DNA of 64,000 nucleotides, taken from contig CALUUI010000004.1 in the NCBI GenBank assembly GCA_944323925.1, positions 62,001 through 126,000 on the forward strand. Reading direction: 5' to 3'. The notes under the pieces were generated by a model, which had not been told where the DNA came from, did not search any database, and saw only the letters and a program-made list of their open reading frames with translations. Of the stretch, positions 48,816 to 57,678 are shown piece by piece (position 1 is the stretch's first letter; every line of letters begins with the position of its first letter). This DNA comes from Candidatus Gastranaerophilales bacterium. Its GTDB lineage: Bacteria > Cyanobacteriota > Vampirovibrionia > Gastranaerophilales > Gastranaerophilaceae. The position numbers and the translations under genes are program-made.

Positions 48816-50261
48816 ATGGCTCCATTATTTACCGGAAATTTTTTCATCAGACCAAATTATATAGATAATTATTGGATAAAGGATCAGACCTTTTTCTCAG
48901 ATATGAATTTGAGATTAAATAATGCGGCATTAGGTATGGAATTGAGTGCTCTACATAACTGGTCATTTGCGCCTGTAAATTTGTATTCAAATATGGATAT
49001 GGGGACAATGTTATCCAATTTTTGGAGTATAGCTCAAAATAATGCGAATGCACAAATGTCTTCTTGGATGACGAACATGCCTCAAGTTGGCGGAGGTACT
49101 ACTGCAGGTATATTACCATGGAGTCAACAAATTAAAACAGATGGTGCAAAGACACACAAACCAAAAGATGATTTAACAGACGAGGAAAAAGAAGAATTTG
49201 AAGAATATACAGATGATTTTAATAGTTTATATGAAAAATTAGACAAAATTGATTCTGAGACTGCAAAGAAATTGGGATTAACTGAGATCTTAGAAGATGT
49301 AAAAGGCAAATTTGATAAAGCAGATACTCCTGAAAAAGTTTTGGCATGTATAAAGGCACTAGAAGAAAAAATATCTCAAATTAAGGATGAATCATTGAAA
49401 AAAATCCTTGTAAACAAAATGCCTAGTACAATGGCGAGAGATGAAAAGGTATCTGGTTTGTATACTACAGATACCAGCAAGGAGTCTGTAGAGGCGCTTA
49501 TGAATGGTGCAGCCGCAATTACAAAAGAAAATATAATTAATGAATTGGATATAAGATTGTGTAATGAAAATTCATCATCGCCAATTGAAGTTTTAACAAA
49601 CAGAGAAGATGCGGATGAGGATAAAATTAAGAATACAGTAGAAAAAATTGTTAATGTACTATTACAACGTGCAGCTGATAATGAGGTAAAAGATGATCCA
49701 ACGGTAAAATTGGCAAAAGATAAATTAGCAGAAGTTCGCGATAAATATATGAAAGAAGATGGCGAAGATAAAGAAAAGGTAAATTTAAACAATGCATTTA
49801 TTGACTTATACAAGGCTATCAAAATGAAAGAAGCAAAGAATATGGATGAAAAGAATAAAGAAATTATTGATGAGCTTCCTAATATTTTGAAAGAAAAATA
49901 TCTTGATAATGATGGAAAACTAAAACCTGAATACAGAATAAATGAAAATAATGTAGCCGATTTAATGAAATCAGTTAAAGGTGGAACTCAGGTTCAAGCA
50001 CCAAGCAGAACCGTAAATTATGCAGCAGCATCTACCCAATATACTACGCAAACCGTAACATTAAATGGCAAAAAAGTTGAGGTTGATGGTATAACTGGTG
50101 CAGCAGTTCCGGCAGCGGCTGTATCTGCAGGAGTTCAAGTAGGTACAGTAACTGCTTCAACGGAAAATGATAAGAATGATAGATCAAACATTTTAAGAAA
50201 AAGCCTAAGACAAGGTGTATATGCTAATGTACCAGCTGGAGTTAGTATTAGACCTCAATAA
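48816..50261 (+). CDS. Large helical protein of unknown function
   Basis: A 481-residue protein starting MAPLFTGNFFIRPNYIDNYW. The ATG at 48816 is chosen because GAGGAAG precedes it; the frame upstream to 48729 lacks a ribosome site and is Tyr/Ile-rich. The first 100 residues are Asn/Met-rich and aromatic (NMDMGTMLSNFWSIAQNNAN). Residues from about 120 to 390 are charged and helical, with probable coiled coils (DLTDEEKEEFEEYTDDFNSL, KLAKDKLAEVRDKYMKEDGE). The tail is Ala/Val/Thr-rich. There is no signal peptide or membrane segment. The 3' end overlaps the convergent gene by 14 bases. Family not recognised. Confidence 0.8.
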   Translation: MAPLFTGNFFIRPNYIDNYWIKDQTFFSDMNLRLNNAALGMELSALHNWSFAPVNLYSNMDMGTMLSNFWSIAQNNANAQMSSWMTNMPQVGGGTTAGILPWSQQIKTDGAKTHKPKDDLTDEEKEEFEEYTDDFNSLYEKLDKIDSETAKKLGLTEILEDVKGKFDKADTPEKVLACIKALEEKISQIKDESLKKILVNKMPSTMARDEKVSGLYTTDTSKESVEALMNGAAAITKENIINELDIRLCNENSSSPIEVLTNREDADEDKIKNTVEKIVNVLLQRAADNEVKDDPTVKLAKDKLAEVRDKYMKEDGEDKEKVNLNNAFIDLYKAIKMKEAKNMDEKNKEIIDELPNILKEKYLDNDGKLKPEYRINENNVADLMKSVKGGTQVQAPSRTVNYAAASTQYTTQTVTLNGKKVEVDGITGAAVPAAAVSAGVQVGTVTASTENDKNDRSNILRKSLRQGVYANVPAGVSIRPQ

Positions 50262-50505
50262 ACAGTCTTTGACCGACAATATTAGGTTTGTTATTATAAT
50301 AACCGGCAAAATACCCGCCTTGAACAGGGCGGTTTTGTCCGTAAGAACGGAAAGGGTTTGAGCTGTCAGCAGAGCTTACAAATGGATTTGAAAAATCACC
50401 CGCAAAAGGGTTTGAGGATTTCCTTTGTACTGTTTGTGTACGTTGGATTTCGTACATCTTAGGTTTTATTAGCGCTTGTGCTAATATGCTTACAAGTCCT
50501 GCCAT
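50248..50505 (-). CDS. Small protein with three N-P-F motifs
   Basis: An 85-residue protein beginning MAGLVSILAQALIKPKMYEI. The first 14 residues are hydrophobic but short. The middle is polar with three Asn-Pro-Phe motifs (SSNPFAG, FSNPFVSS, SSNPFRSYG), and the tail is Gly/Tyr/Asn-rich. GAAAGG lies before the ATG. It overlaps the 3' end of the convergent gene at 48816 by 14 bases. NPF motifs bind EH domains in eukaryotes, but three in a low-complexity stretch may mean nothing. Unknown function. Confidence 0.6.
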   Translation of the reverse strand: MAGLVSILAQALIKPKMYEIQRTQTVQRKSSNPFAGDFSNPFVSSADSSNPFRSYGQNRPVQGGYFAGYYNNKPNIVGQRLFIEV

Positions 50506-50716
50506 TTCGTTACCTTTCGTTATCGTTAAACTCTTACATTTATTTTATTAATGATTATTTTTATTTTGTCAATAAATTAAACGATTGTTGTTATTATGAC
50601 TTTAATTATTTGTTAAAAAATCATTCGTTTGGATTATATTTGCCTAGTAGTGTTCTTTACGGAAGTATGTTTTTTATGTAAAATTTTTAAGGCTGTATAT
50701 ATGTCGAGGATAAAAA

Positions 50717-52033
50717 ATGAGTGTAAATCAGAGAATAAAACCAATAACAACAGAGATTAAAGAGAATTTAACCATAGGCGGCTGTGATACGCTTGAGCTA
50801 GTGAAAAAGTACGGTTCTCCTCTATATGTTATTGATGAATTGACATTGAGAACAATTTGCAGGGAGTATATTGATGCGTTTAAAAATTATCCGAATATAA
50901 CAGTTTTGTATGCATCAAAAGCACTTGCGACCTCTGCAATATTTAAAATAGTTACCTCTGAAGGGCTGGGGCTTGACGTTGTTTCCGGCGGTGAAATTTA
51001 TACAGCATATAAGGCCGGAATTCCAATGGATAAACTTATGTTTAACGGAAATAATAAACAAGAGTGGGAGTTGGAAACGGCTGTAGATGTTGGAGTGGGT
51101 AGATTCTCTGTTGATAATTTTAATGATATAAATTTATTGGGTAAGATTACAGAAAGCCGAAATAAGATGGTGGAGGTACTTTTAAGAATTACCCCAGGAA
51201 TTGATTGCCATACACATGAGTATATTCAGACAGGACATTTAGACTCAAAGTTTGGTTTTGATTTGACGCAGATTGATGAAGCCGTCAGTTTAATTTTATC
51301 AAAGTACCCTAAGATTAGTATAAGAGGTTTACACGCGCATATCGGTTCGCAAATTTTTGACTCGGCAGGTTATGTTGATGAGGCTAAAATCCTTGTTAGT
51401 GAGCTTGTCAGAATAAATAAAAAATATAATCTAAGTATGGATGAACTTAATCTTGGCGGCGGACTTGGTGTTAAATATACAGAAAATGATACACCGCCTG
51501 ATGTTAAAGATATTGCTGAAATAGTTATAAACACATTAAATCAAGAGTTTGATAAAAATAAGTTAAAGGATATTAAATTATATATAGAGCCGGGGAGAAG
51601 TATCATTTCTACAAGTGGCGTAACTTTATATACTGTAGGTGCAATAAAACAGGTTCCTAAAGGAACAAAATACGTTTCTGTGGATGGTGGAATGGCGGAC
51701 AATCCAAGGCCTGCAATGTATCAAGCGGAATATGTTTGCGATGTCGCTAACAAAATGAACTTTGAGGATAAAGAAATCGTTACTATTGCAGGAAGATATT
51801 GTGAATCAGGTGATATTTTGATTAAGGATATTTTATTACCGAAACTACAAGCAGGTGATGTCATTTGCGTATATAATACAGGCGCTTATAATTATTCTAT
51901 GGCAAGTAATTATAATCGAGTACAAAAAATTGGCATGGTACTTGTAAATAATTCACAATCTGATATTATTGTATATAGAGAGACATTAGATGATTTAATA
52001 TCTCACGATAATATCCCGGATAGGTTAAACTGA
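50717..52033 (+). CDS. lysA: Diaminopimelate decarboxylase
   Basis: A 438-residue PLP-dependent enzyme making L-lysine from meso-diaminopimelate. YGSPLYVIDELTLRTICREY starts the fold-III barrel, and the PLP lysine is in VLYASKALATSAIF. GLGLDVVSGGEIYTA, HAHIGSQIFDS, LNLGGGLGVKYT, EPGRSIISTSG and the catalytic Cys in IAGRYCESGDIL follow, with YNYSMASNYNR at the end. First gene of lysA-cdaA-yitT, coupled to cdaA by a TGATG overlap. Confidence 0.96.
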   Translation: MSVNQRIKPITTEIKENLTIGGCDTLELVKKYGSPLYVIDELTLRTICREYIDAFKNYPNITVLYASKALATSAIFKIVTSEGLGLDVVSGGEIYTAYKAGIPMDKLMFNGNNKQEWELETAVDVGVGRFSVDNFNDINLLGKITESRNKMVEVLLRITPGIDCHTHEYIQTGHLDSKFGFDLTQIDEAVSLILSKYPKISIRGLHAHIGSQIFDSAGYVDEAKILVSELVRINKKYNLSMDELNLGGGLGVKYTENDTPPDVKDIAEIVINTLNQEFDKNKLKDIKLYIEPGRSIISTSGVTLYTVGAIKQVPKGTKYVSVDGGMADNPRPAMYQAEYVCDVANKMNFEDKEIVTIAGRYCESGDILIKDILLPKLQAGDVICVYNTGAYNYSMASNYNRVQKIGMVLVNNSQSDIIVYRETLDDLISHDNIPDRLN

Positions 52034-52947
52034 TGTTAGAGCAACTTTTAATTATTCTAAAAAATTCTTTGGAAGAAACTTTCAGATCTCTTAGTTGGGT
52101 GAATGTTTTTGAGATTTTTGTTATTGCTTTAACATTGTTATTTATGTATCAAAGATTTATTAGAAATACTCAATCTGAAAAGTTGGTAAAGGGATTATTC
52201 TTTTTAGCTGCTGCTTGGATTTTTTCTCAAATACTAATTTATTTGAATATAAAAATTATTGGCGGTTTTATTCAATTAATGGTTCTGGTAATTACGTTGA
52301 GCTTAATTGTTATATTTCAGCCTGAGTTGCGTAGATTCCTTGGTTATTTGGGGCAGCCAGGGTTTATAAGTCGTTTGTTCTTTGGCCAAAATCCTCATAA
52401 TCCAAGGGTTGGCAAGGATGTTGATATAATAAAAGAAATAATAGAGGCTATTAAATATTTATCCAAGACTAGAACAGGCGCACTAATCGTTTTTCAGAAA
52501 GATATGACCGATACTGTATTTTCTGATGTCGGAACAAAGTTGAACGCTGATATCTCTACGGAACTCATATTAACTATATTTCATCCAAATACGCCTTTAC
52601 ACGATGGAGCTTTAGTTATTAGAGATAACAAAATTATATCTGCTGGAGTTTTGTTACCTTTAACTGAAGATCCCAAATTGAGTTGGAAATATGGTACAAG
52701 ACATCGTGCGGCAATTGGAATGTCTGAGTGTAGCGACTCTGCTTGTCTTGTTGTATCAGAGGAAACTGGTGACATTTCTATTGCTTTAGATGGTGCATTG
52801 AGAAAATATGATGATATTCATGCTCTAAAAAGCGATTTGGCTGCAATCCTTGGGCTAAAAGATGAGGATTCGGATTCTGAGATTGGAAGAGATAGAACCT
52901 TCTTTGATTTTAGCAAAATACTTCCTAAGTCAAAGGAGAATAATTAA
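52033..52947 (+). CDS. cdaA: Diadenylate cyclase (CdaA/DacA type)
   Basis: A 304-residue membrane-bound c-di-AMP synthase. Three hydrophobic segments occupy about residues 20-95 (VFEIFVIALTLLFMYQRF, GLFFLAAAWIFSQILIYL, LMVLVITLSLIVIFQPELRR). The DAC domain follows with KTRTGALIVFQ, the DGA motif in PLHDGALVIRDN and the RHR motif in YGTRHRAAIGMSE, then DISIALDGALRKYD. c-di-AMP controls potassium and osmolyte balance and cell-wall stability. The usual partners cdaR and glmM are not adjacent; here it sits between lysA and a YitT gene. The start overlaps the lysA stop. Confidence 0.95.
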   Translation: MLEQLLIILKNSLEETFRSLSWVNVFEIFVIALTLLFMYQRFIRNTQSEKLVKGLFFLAAAWIFSQILIYLNIKIIGGFIQLMVLVITLSLIVIFQPELRRFLGYLGQPGFISRLFFGQNPHNPRVGKDVDIIKEIIEAIKYLSKTRTGALIVFQKDMTDTVFSDVGTKLNADISTELILTIFHPNTPLHDGALVIRDNKIISAGVLLPLTEDPKLSWKYGTRHRAAIGMSECSDSACLVVSEETGDISIALDGALRKYDDIHALKSDLAAILGLKDEDSDSEIGRDRTFFDFSKILPKSKENN

Positions 52948-53828
52948 TGTTTGGTAGAAAAGCTCCTCCAATAGTTAAGAAAACAAAAAAACAGTTATTT
53001 GTTGAATATCTTTTAAGATATATAGCTCTGACGGTTGGAGCTTTTATTACTGCGGCTGCCTTGGAATGCTTTTTAGTTCCCAATAACGTTATTGACGGCG
53101 GTGTTATTGGGTGTTCAATGATTATAAGTTCATTTACTAAATTTAATTTAGGTATTTTAATTTTTATAATCAATATTCCTTTTATTATTTTGGCTCTGAC
53201 TAAGTTGCAAAAATCCTTTGTACTGCAAACTTTTTATTCCGTTGCGGTATTGGCTTTTGCTACTAATTTATTCCATTCACATAATTTTACTCACGACTTA
53301 CTGCTAACAACAGTTTTTGGCGGTATGTTTTTAGGGTTAGGTGTTGGTATTATTTTACGGAATAATGCTTCCTTAGATGGTACTGAAATTTTATCTATAA
53401 TTTTGTTTCAAAAATATAAATTATTCTCTGTTGGTCAAATGCTAATGGGAATAAATCTTTTAGTATATACTGTTGCCGGTATTTCGTTTGGCTGGGATAA
53501 AGCCATGTATTCAATTATGACGTATTTTATTGCTTCAAGAGTCATTGATATGGTTATTGAAGGCTTTAATAAAATGAAATCGGTTAGAATTTTTTCGCCA
53601 TATTATAAAGAAATAGGTTCTTCTATTATGAAAGAGCTTGATATTAGCGTTACATATATGAGAGGGTTGGGCGGTTACTCAAGAGAAGAAAAAATTATTA
53701 CTTATTGTATTGTTTCCAGATTTGATCTTCCTAAACTTAAAGAAGTTGTAAATCAAATTGATCCGTCTGCATTTATAGCAATTGGCGAAGTGTTTGAAGT
53801 CCAAGGCGGTAGGTTTAAAAGTAAGTAA
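52947..53828 (+). CDS. YitT family membrane protein (DUF161/DUF2179)
   Basis: A 293-residue protein with about five transmembrane segments of the YitT type: LRYIALTVGAFITAAALECF, FLVPNNVIDGGVIGCSMIIS, FNLGILIFIINIPFIILALT, FGGMFLGLGVGIILRNNASL with the DGTEILSI motif, and YSIMTYFIASRVIDMVIEGF. The C-terminal soluble DUF2179 domain has RVIDMVIEGF and YCIVSRFDLPKLKEVVNQID with ALIAIGEVFEVQGG-type ending (FIAIGEVFEVQGGRFK). Function is unknown. It is translationally coupled to cdaA (TAATG). Confidence 0.92.
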   Translation: MFGRKAPPIVKKTKKQLFVEYLLRYIALTVGAFITAAALECFLVPNNVIDGGVIGCSMIISSFTKFNLGILIFIINIPFIILALTKLQKSFVLQTFYSVAVLAFATNLFHSHNFTHDLLLTTVFGGMFLGLGVGIILRNNASLDGTEILSIILFQKYKLFSVGQMLMGINLLVYTVAGISFGWDKAMYSIMTYFIASRVIDMVIEGFNKMKSVRIFSPYYKEIGSSIMKELDISVTYMRGLGGYSREEKIITYCIVSRFDLPKLKEVVNQIDPSAFIAIGEVFEVQGGRFKSK

Positions 53829-53886
53829 TTGTTAATTTAAGAAAAATATTATACAATTAATATAGTTAATGAAAGGATTATATTTT

Positions 53887-54237
53887 ATGGCAAAGAATAA
53901 CGATACTATTCCAATAGAAGTATGTATTTTAACACAAGACCACGACATTAAAGGTGTCGTTCACGTTTCAAAGTACACTAATACTAATAGAGAGCTCACT
54001 GATTTATTAAATGATCACGAACGTCGTTTTCTTGCTGTTACTAATGTTGAAATATACACTAGGAATTCTAATCAGCCACCTAAAAGATACAATTTCCTAG
54101 AAATTCATATGGATTATATTTTGATGGTTCATCCTACTTCTCAGGCTTTATTTAAAGAAATTGGTAATAAAGCTCAGGAGGATATTAATAGATTCCAAGA
54201 ATTAAGGCGAAAATTAGGGCAAACAAAACCCTTTTAG
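53887..54237 (+). CDS. Conserved-looking cytoplasmic protein of unknown function
   Basis: A 116-residue protein beginning MAKNNDTIPIEVCILTQDHD. The ATG at 53887 is chosen because AAAGGA precedes it; an ATG at 53869 has no ribosome site. The fold looks beta-rich at first (IKGVVHVSKYTNTNRELTDL, FLAVTNVEIYTRNS, YNFLEIHMDYILMVHPTS) and then has a charged C-terminal helix (KEIGNKAQEDINRFQELRRK). There are no catalytic motifs, membrane segments or signal peptide. It sits between yitT and the rimP leader and is probably a single gene. Confidence 0.75.
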   Translation: MAKNNDTIPIEVCILTQDHDIKGVVHVSKYTNTNRELTDLLNDHERRFLAVTNVEIYTRNSNQPPKRYNFLEIHMDYILMVHPTSQALFKEIGNKAQEDINRFQELRRKLGQTKPF

Positions 54238-54267
54238 TTTATATTTCTTAATATTGTTTTTTTATTA

Positions 54268-54296
54268 TTTACATCTATATTTATCTTGTGTATAAT
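54268..54296 (+). promoter_or_regulatory. Sigma-70 promoter of rimP-nusA
   Basis: TTTACA (54268-54273), 17-base spacer, TATAAT (54291-54296); expected start near 54303. Confidence 0.7.
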
Positions 54297-54319
54297 GTTA
54301 GTGTAAAGGTTTCTTAAAG

Positions 54320-54346
54320 AAAGAACGGTTATCCCGTTCTTTTTTT
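54320..54346 (+). terminator. Terminator or attenuator in the rimP-nusA leader
   Basis: AAAGAACGG (54320-54328) pairs with CCGTTCTTT (54334-54342), followed by T to 54346. It lies between the promoter and the GGAGG of rimP, so it would end the transcript about 40 bases after its start unless read through. It could also be the distal terminator of the preceding gene. Confidence 0.7.
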
Positions 54347-54360
54347 GTCAATGGAGGCTT

Positions 54361-54843
54361 ATGAAACAGGAAATTAATCGTCACGAAATACTTGAAAAAG
54401 TAACACCGCTTATTGAAAATACAGCGATGAGGTTTAATCTCATACCTATAGAGATAGAGTTTGTCAAAGAAAATCATCGTTGGTTTTTACGGATTTTTCT
54501 TTATTCTCCGGAACACGACATTACTATAAATGACTGTGAGAATGTAACAAGAAGTTTAAATGAGTTTTTGGATGATTTGATTCCTGTTAAGTATTCACTT
54601 GAGGTTTCCTCTCCTGGTTTAGAGAGAAAATTTAAGTCCGAAAAGGAATTTTTAATATTTAAAGGTCGTAGGGTTAGTATTAAACTAAAACAGCCGTTAG
54701 AAGGAGAAACCGAAAAAATATTTAAAGGTGAAATAGTTGATTGGGATGATAGGGAAGGCTTAACCTTTTTCAGATTTGAGGATGCGCAAGAACTGGTTAT
54801 TCCAAAAGAGAATATACAATCAGCGAAATTATATATAGATTAA
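54361..54843 (+). CDS. rimP: Ribosome maturation factor RimP
   Basis: A 160-residue 30S-assembly factor. The N-terminal domain begins EILEKVTPLIENTAMRFNLI with IEIEFVKENHRWFLRIFLY (conserved G-L/I-x-V/I-D-x-x-F region), and INDCENVTRSLNEFLDDLIP leads to YSLEVSSPGLERKFKSEKEF, the family signature. The C-terminal SH3-like domain follows (GRRVSIKLKQPLEGE). GGAGG precedes the ATG. The gene is 15 bases before nusA's first possible start, the standard rimP-nusA arrangement. Confidence 0.95.
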   Translation: MKQEINRHEILEKVTPLIENTAMRFNLIPIEIEFVKENHRWFLRIFLYSPEHDITINDCENVTRSLNEFLDDLIPVKYSLEVSSPGLERKFKSEKEFLIFKGRRVSIKLKQPLEGETEKIFKGEIVDWDDREGLTFFRFEDAQELVIPKENIQSAKLYID

Positions 54844-54876
54844 AAACACTAAAGCCGAATGGCAGAAAGGTATGAA

Positions 54877-56127
54877 ATGATAAAAATCGGAACAGCATTA
54901 TTTGAGGCTTGTGAAGAGCTGGAAAGAGAAAGAGGAATTGCAAAGGATGTATTAATAGCTTCATTATGTGATGCTATGGTTGCAGCGTATAAAAGACATA
55001 TGCACGTTAAGGAAGCGACTAATATAGAAGCAATTCTTGACGAGCAAGCAGGTGAAATCGGAGTTTTTTCAACAAAATTAGTTGTAAAAGAAGTTGAGGA
55101 TCCTGAAACTCAAATTTCATTAAAAGATGCAAAAGAAATTGATGAAGATGTTGAATTGGATGATGAAGTAAAAATCGAAGTTACACCGGAACAATTTGGC
55201 AGAATAGCTGCTCAAACAGCAAAACAAGTCATCACACAACGTATAAGAGATGCTGAACGAAACAACATATTAAACGAATTTTTGGAAAAGAAAGGAACTC
55301 TTGTAACAGGTATTATTCAAAGAGTTGAAAATAGAAATGTTATTGTAAATATAGGTAAGACTGATGCAATAATGCCTCAGAGAGAACAAATACCAAGGGA
55401 ATACTACAAACCAGGAAACAGAATAAGAGTATTCGTATTAAATGTAAAAGAAACAAACAGACTTCCTCAAGTTATAGTCTCTCATGCGCATGCAGAAATT
55501 GTTAGAGAGTTATTCGACTTAGAAGTTCCTGAAATAGAAGACGGAATAGTGGAAATTAAGTCAATAGCAAGAGAAGCTGGGTATAGAACCAAATTAGCTG
55601 TTTGGTCAAATGACCCAGAAGTTGATAGTGTAGGAGCTTGTATCGGACCAAGAGGAAGCAGAATTCAGACTATTGTTGGTGAATTAAAGAATGAAAAAAT
55701 TGATATAGTAAGATGGTCTCCTGATCCTGTTGAATATATTGTTAACGCAATTTCACCTGCGAGAGTTGTATCGGTTGATATAATGACTGATGATGAAGAT
55801 ACAAAAGATGCTTTGGTAGTTGTACCAGATGATCAATTATCGTTAGCAATAGGTCGTGAAGGTCAAAATGTAAGACTTGCTCACAAATTAACAGGTTGGA
55901 AAATTGATATTAAGAGTGTTTCTCAAATGGAAAGAGAAGAAGCAAGTGCTTCTACACGTCCTGTTTATCAGTATGATGAGCAAGCTGATGCAGATTATGA
56001 AGCTCAAATTGATGAAGATGAGCTTCAACAAGAAATTGAAGAAGAAATGAATCAACAGGCTATTGATGATGAGGACTTTGCACAAGAGGCAGAAGAATCA
56101 GTTGAAGAAGAGCAAGTTGAAGAGTAG
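54877..56127 (+). CDS. nusA: Transcription elongation/termination factor NusA
   Basis: A 416-residue NusA. The N-terminal RNA-polymerase-binding domain starts IKIGTALFEACEELERERGI, followed by an S1 domain (GTLVTGIIQRVENRNVIVNI), KH1 with VPEIEDGIVEIKSIAREAGYR-type block and GACIGPRGSRIQTIVGELKN, and KH2 with LSLAIGREGQNVRLAHKLTG. The C-terminal 70 residues are acidic and Gln/Glu-rich, without the AR repeats of E. coli NusA. The start at 54877 is preferred over 54859 because AGAAAGG precedes it and the family begins here. NusA also modulates leader terminators such as the one before rimP. Confidence 0.95.
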   Translation: MIKIGTALFEACEELERERGIAKDVLIASLCDAMVAAYKRHMHVKEATNIEAILDEQAGEIGVFSTKLVVKEVEDPETQISLKDAKEIDEDVELDDEVKIEVTPEQFGRIAAQTAKQVITQRIRDAERNNILNEFLEKKGTLVTGIIQRVENRNVIVNIGKTDAIMPQREQIPREYYKPGNRIRVFVLNVKETNRLPQVIVSHAHAEIVRELFDLEVPEIEDGIVEIKSIAREAGYRTKLAVWSNDPEVDSVGACIGPRGSRIQTIVGELKNEKIDIVRWSPDPVEYIVNAISPARVVSVDIMTDDEDTKDALVVVPDDQLSLAIGREGQNVRLAHKLTGWKIDIKSVSQMEREEASASTRPVYQYDEQADADYEAQIDEDELQQEIEEEMNQQAIDDEDFAQEAEESVEEEQVEE

Positions 56128-56143
56128 TTTACTTAATCAATTA

Positions 56144-56183
56144 AATAGTAATGCGACTGTTATACAGTTGCATTACTATTTTT
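56144..56183 (+). terminator. Strong intrinsic terminator after nusA
   Basis: AATAGTAATGCGACTG (56144-56159) pairs with CAGTTGCATTACTATT (56165-56180), 16 pairs with one G-U, a 5-base loop and a T tract. Confidence 0.9.
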
Positions 56184-56350
56184 ATGTATAAAATTTAAAA
56201 AAAAATCATATACTCCATAAAGTTATTCTTATTGGGCTTAAATATTACATATATTCTTAATAATTTTAAATATACACTTTTATAAGTAGAGATTTTCTTG
56301 TAAAATATACTCAGGTGTAGATTTAGGGTAGTGTATATAGAGAGGCATAA

Positions 56351-56704
56351 TTGAAGGAACTATATTTTATTCTTGTTTTTCTTGTTTTGTCGGCTATATT
56401 TGCTGTACTAATGCTTATTGCCGGAGTTATTTGTCAGTATAAGAAAAATGATTTTATCAAAAAAACTCCATACGAGTGTGGTGTGAATATATTTTCAGAT
56501 GCTCGAGCTAAATATGATGTAAGATTTTTTAATTATGCGATATTATTTTTGATTTTTGATGTTGAAACAATTTTTTTATTTCCTTTTGCTAAGAATTTTG
56601 CTCAGCTAGGTTTATTGGCTGTAATTGAGGGATTGTTTTTTATTGCCATACTAATCTTGGCACTTGTATATGTCATTAAAAAGAATGTGTTGAGGTTTAG
56701 ATGA
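56351..56704 (+). CDS. nuoA: Complex I subunit NuoA (NdhC)
   Basis: A 117-residue membrane subunit with three transmembrane segments. [20 protein letters not shown] (about residues 41-60) is the conserved loop, with the Glu-Cys-Gly and the ND3 loop signature, and [18 protein letters not shown] follows. The start is TTG behind AGAGAGG; no ATG is available. First gene of the complex I operon, about 220 bases after the nusA terminator region. Its stop overlaps the nuoBC start (ATGA). Confidence 0.94.
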   Translation: MKELYFILVFLVLSAIFAVLMLIAGVICQYKKNDFIKKTPYECGVNIFSDARAKYDVRFFNYAILFLIFDVETIFLFPFAKNFAQLGLLAVIEGLFFIAILILALVYVIKKNVLRFR

Positions 56705-57678
56705 ATTTAATTGTTACGACGGTTGATTATATTCTTAATTGGAGTAGGGCAAATTCTTTATGGCCGCTTACATTTGCGACCTCTTGTTGCGGAATAGAGA
56801 TGATGCAAACAACTGCTAGTAATAACGATATAGCCAGATTTGGCTCAGAGGTTTTTAGAAATTCACCAAGACAGGCCGATTTGCTAATTTGTGCGGGAAC
56901 AATAAATCATAAGATGGCTCCGGTACTGTTAAAGTTGTATCAACAAATGGCAGAGCCTAAGTATGTTATAGCTATGGGTGCTTGTGCGTGTGGTGGGGGA
57001 ATGTTTTGCAACAATACTTATTCGGTAGTGAATGGGATTGATAAAATTATTCCTGTTGATGTTTATTTACCTATGTGTCCGCCAAGACCTGAATCGCTTT
57101 TAGATGCGGTAAGAAAATTACAGGCAAAAATAAAAAAAGAATCTATCACGAAACGTAAAGAGTTTATGGAGTGTCATCGTTCTAAGCTATCAGAAAAGGC
57201 TGAAATTTTAGTTCAGGCTCCCGATTTAAAAATTGTTAAAACTGATGAATGTTATTTGGATTTTTCTTTAGAGTTTGAATGTAAAGATTATATCCAAACT
57301 CCTGAAATTAATTATATTCCCGATTATAATAGTGAATTATTGAACAATCTGGCAAATTTAAAAGCCTCAGGATTTAATATTTTGACAGCAATTATAGCGA
57401 CCGATTATAGGGATTGTATAGAGCTTAATTATCGGTTATACTCAACATTTCAAAGCAGATTTTTTGACTACAAGATATATGTACAATCAGAAGCTGATTC
57501 AGTTATAAGTCTTTATCCGAGCGCATATTATGATGAATGTGAAATATATGATATGTTTGGGATAACATTTAAAGGCAATTCTAATTTAAAACGGCTACTA
57601 AATCCAAAGAGTTGGGTTGGACATCCGTTGAAAAAAGATTATGAATTGAAGGATGAAAGGTTGGTTTGGAATGAGTAG
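56701..57678 (+). CDS. nuoBC: Fused complex I subunit NuoB-NuoC
   Basis: A 325-residue in-frame fusion. Residues 1-145 are NuoB, which holds the N2 4Fe-4S cluster: C29 and C30 in [13 protein letters not shown]95 in [11 protein letters not shown] and C126 in [15 protein letters not shown] linker of about 60 residues follows. Residues 210-325 are Nuo[40 protein letters not shown] and [17 protein letters not shown]. Separate nuoB and nuoC, or nuoC-nuoD fusions, are more usual. No internal stop or frameshift is seen. It overlaps nuoA (ATGA) and nuoD (8 bases). Confidence 0.93.
   Translation: MNLIVTTVDYILNWSRANSLWPLTFATSCCGIEMMQTTASNNDIARFGSEVFRNSPRQADLLICAGTINHKMAPVLLKLYQQMAEPKYVIAMGACACGGGMFCNNTYSVVNGIDKIIPVDVYLPMCPPRPESLLDAVRKLQAKIKKESITKRKEFMECHRSKLSEKAEILVQAPDLKIVKTDECYLDFSLEFECKDYIQTPEINYIPDYNSELLNNLANLKASGFNILTAIIATDYRDCIELNYRLYSTFQSRFFDYKIYVQSEADSVISLYPSAYYDECEIYDMFGITFKGNSNLKRLLNPKSWVGHPLKKDYELKDERLVWNE

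Noticed and set aside
50478-50681. 67-codon plus-strand frame in the gap before lysA
   Set aside because: No ribosome site, extreme Tyr/Phe/Leu bias from AT-rich DNA, and it overlaps the better-supported minus-strand gene at 50248.
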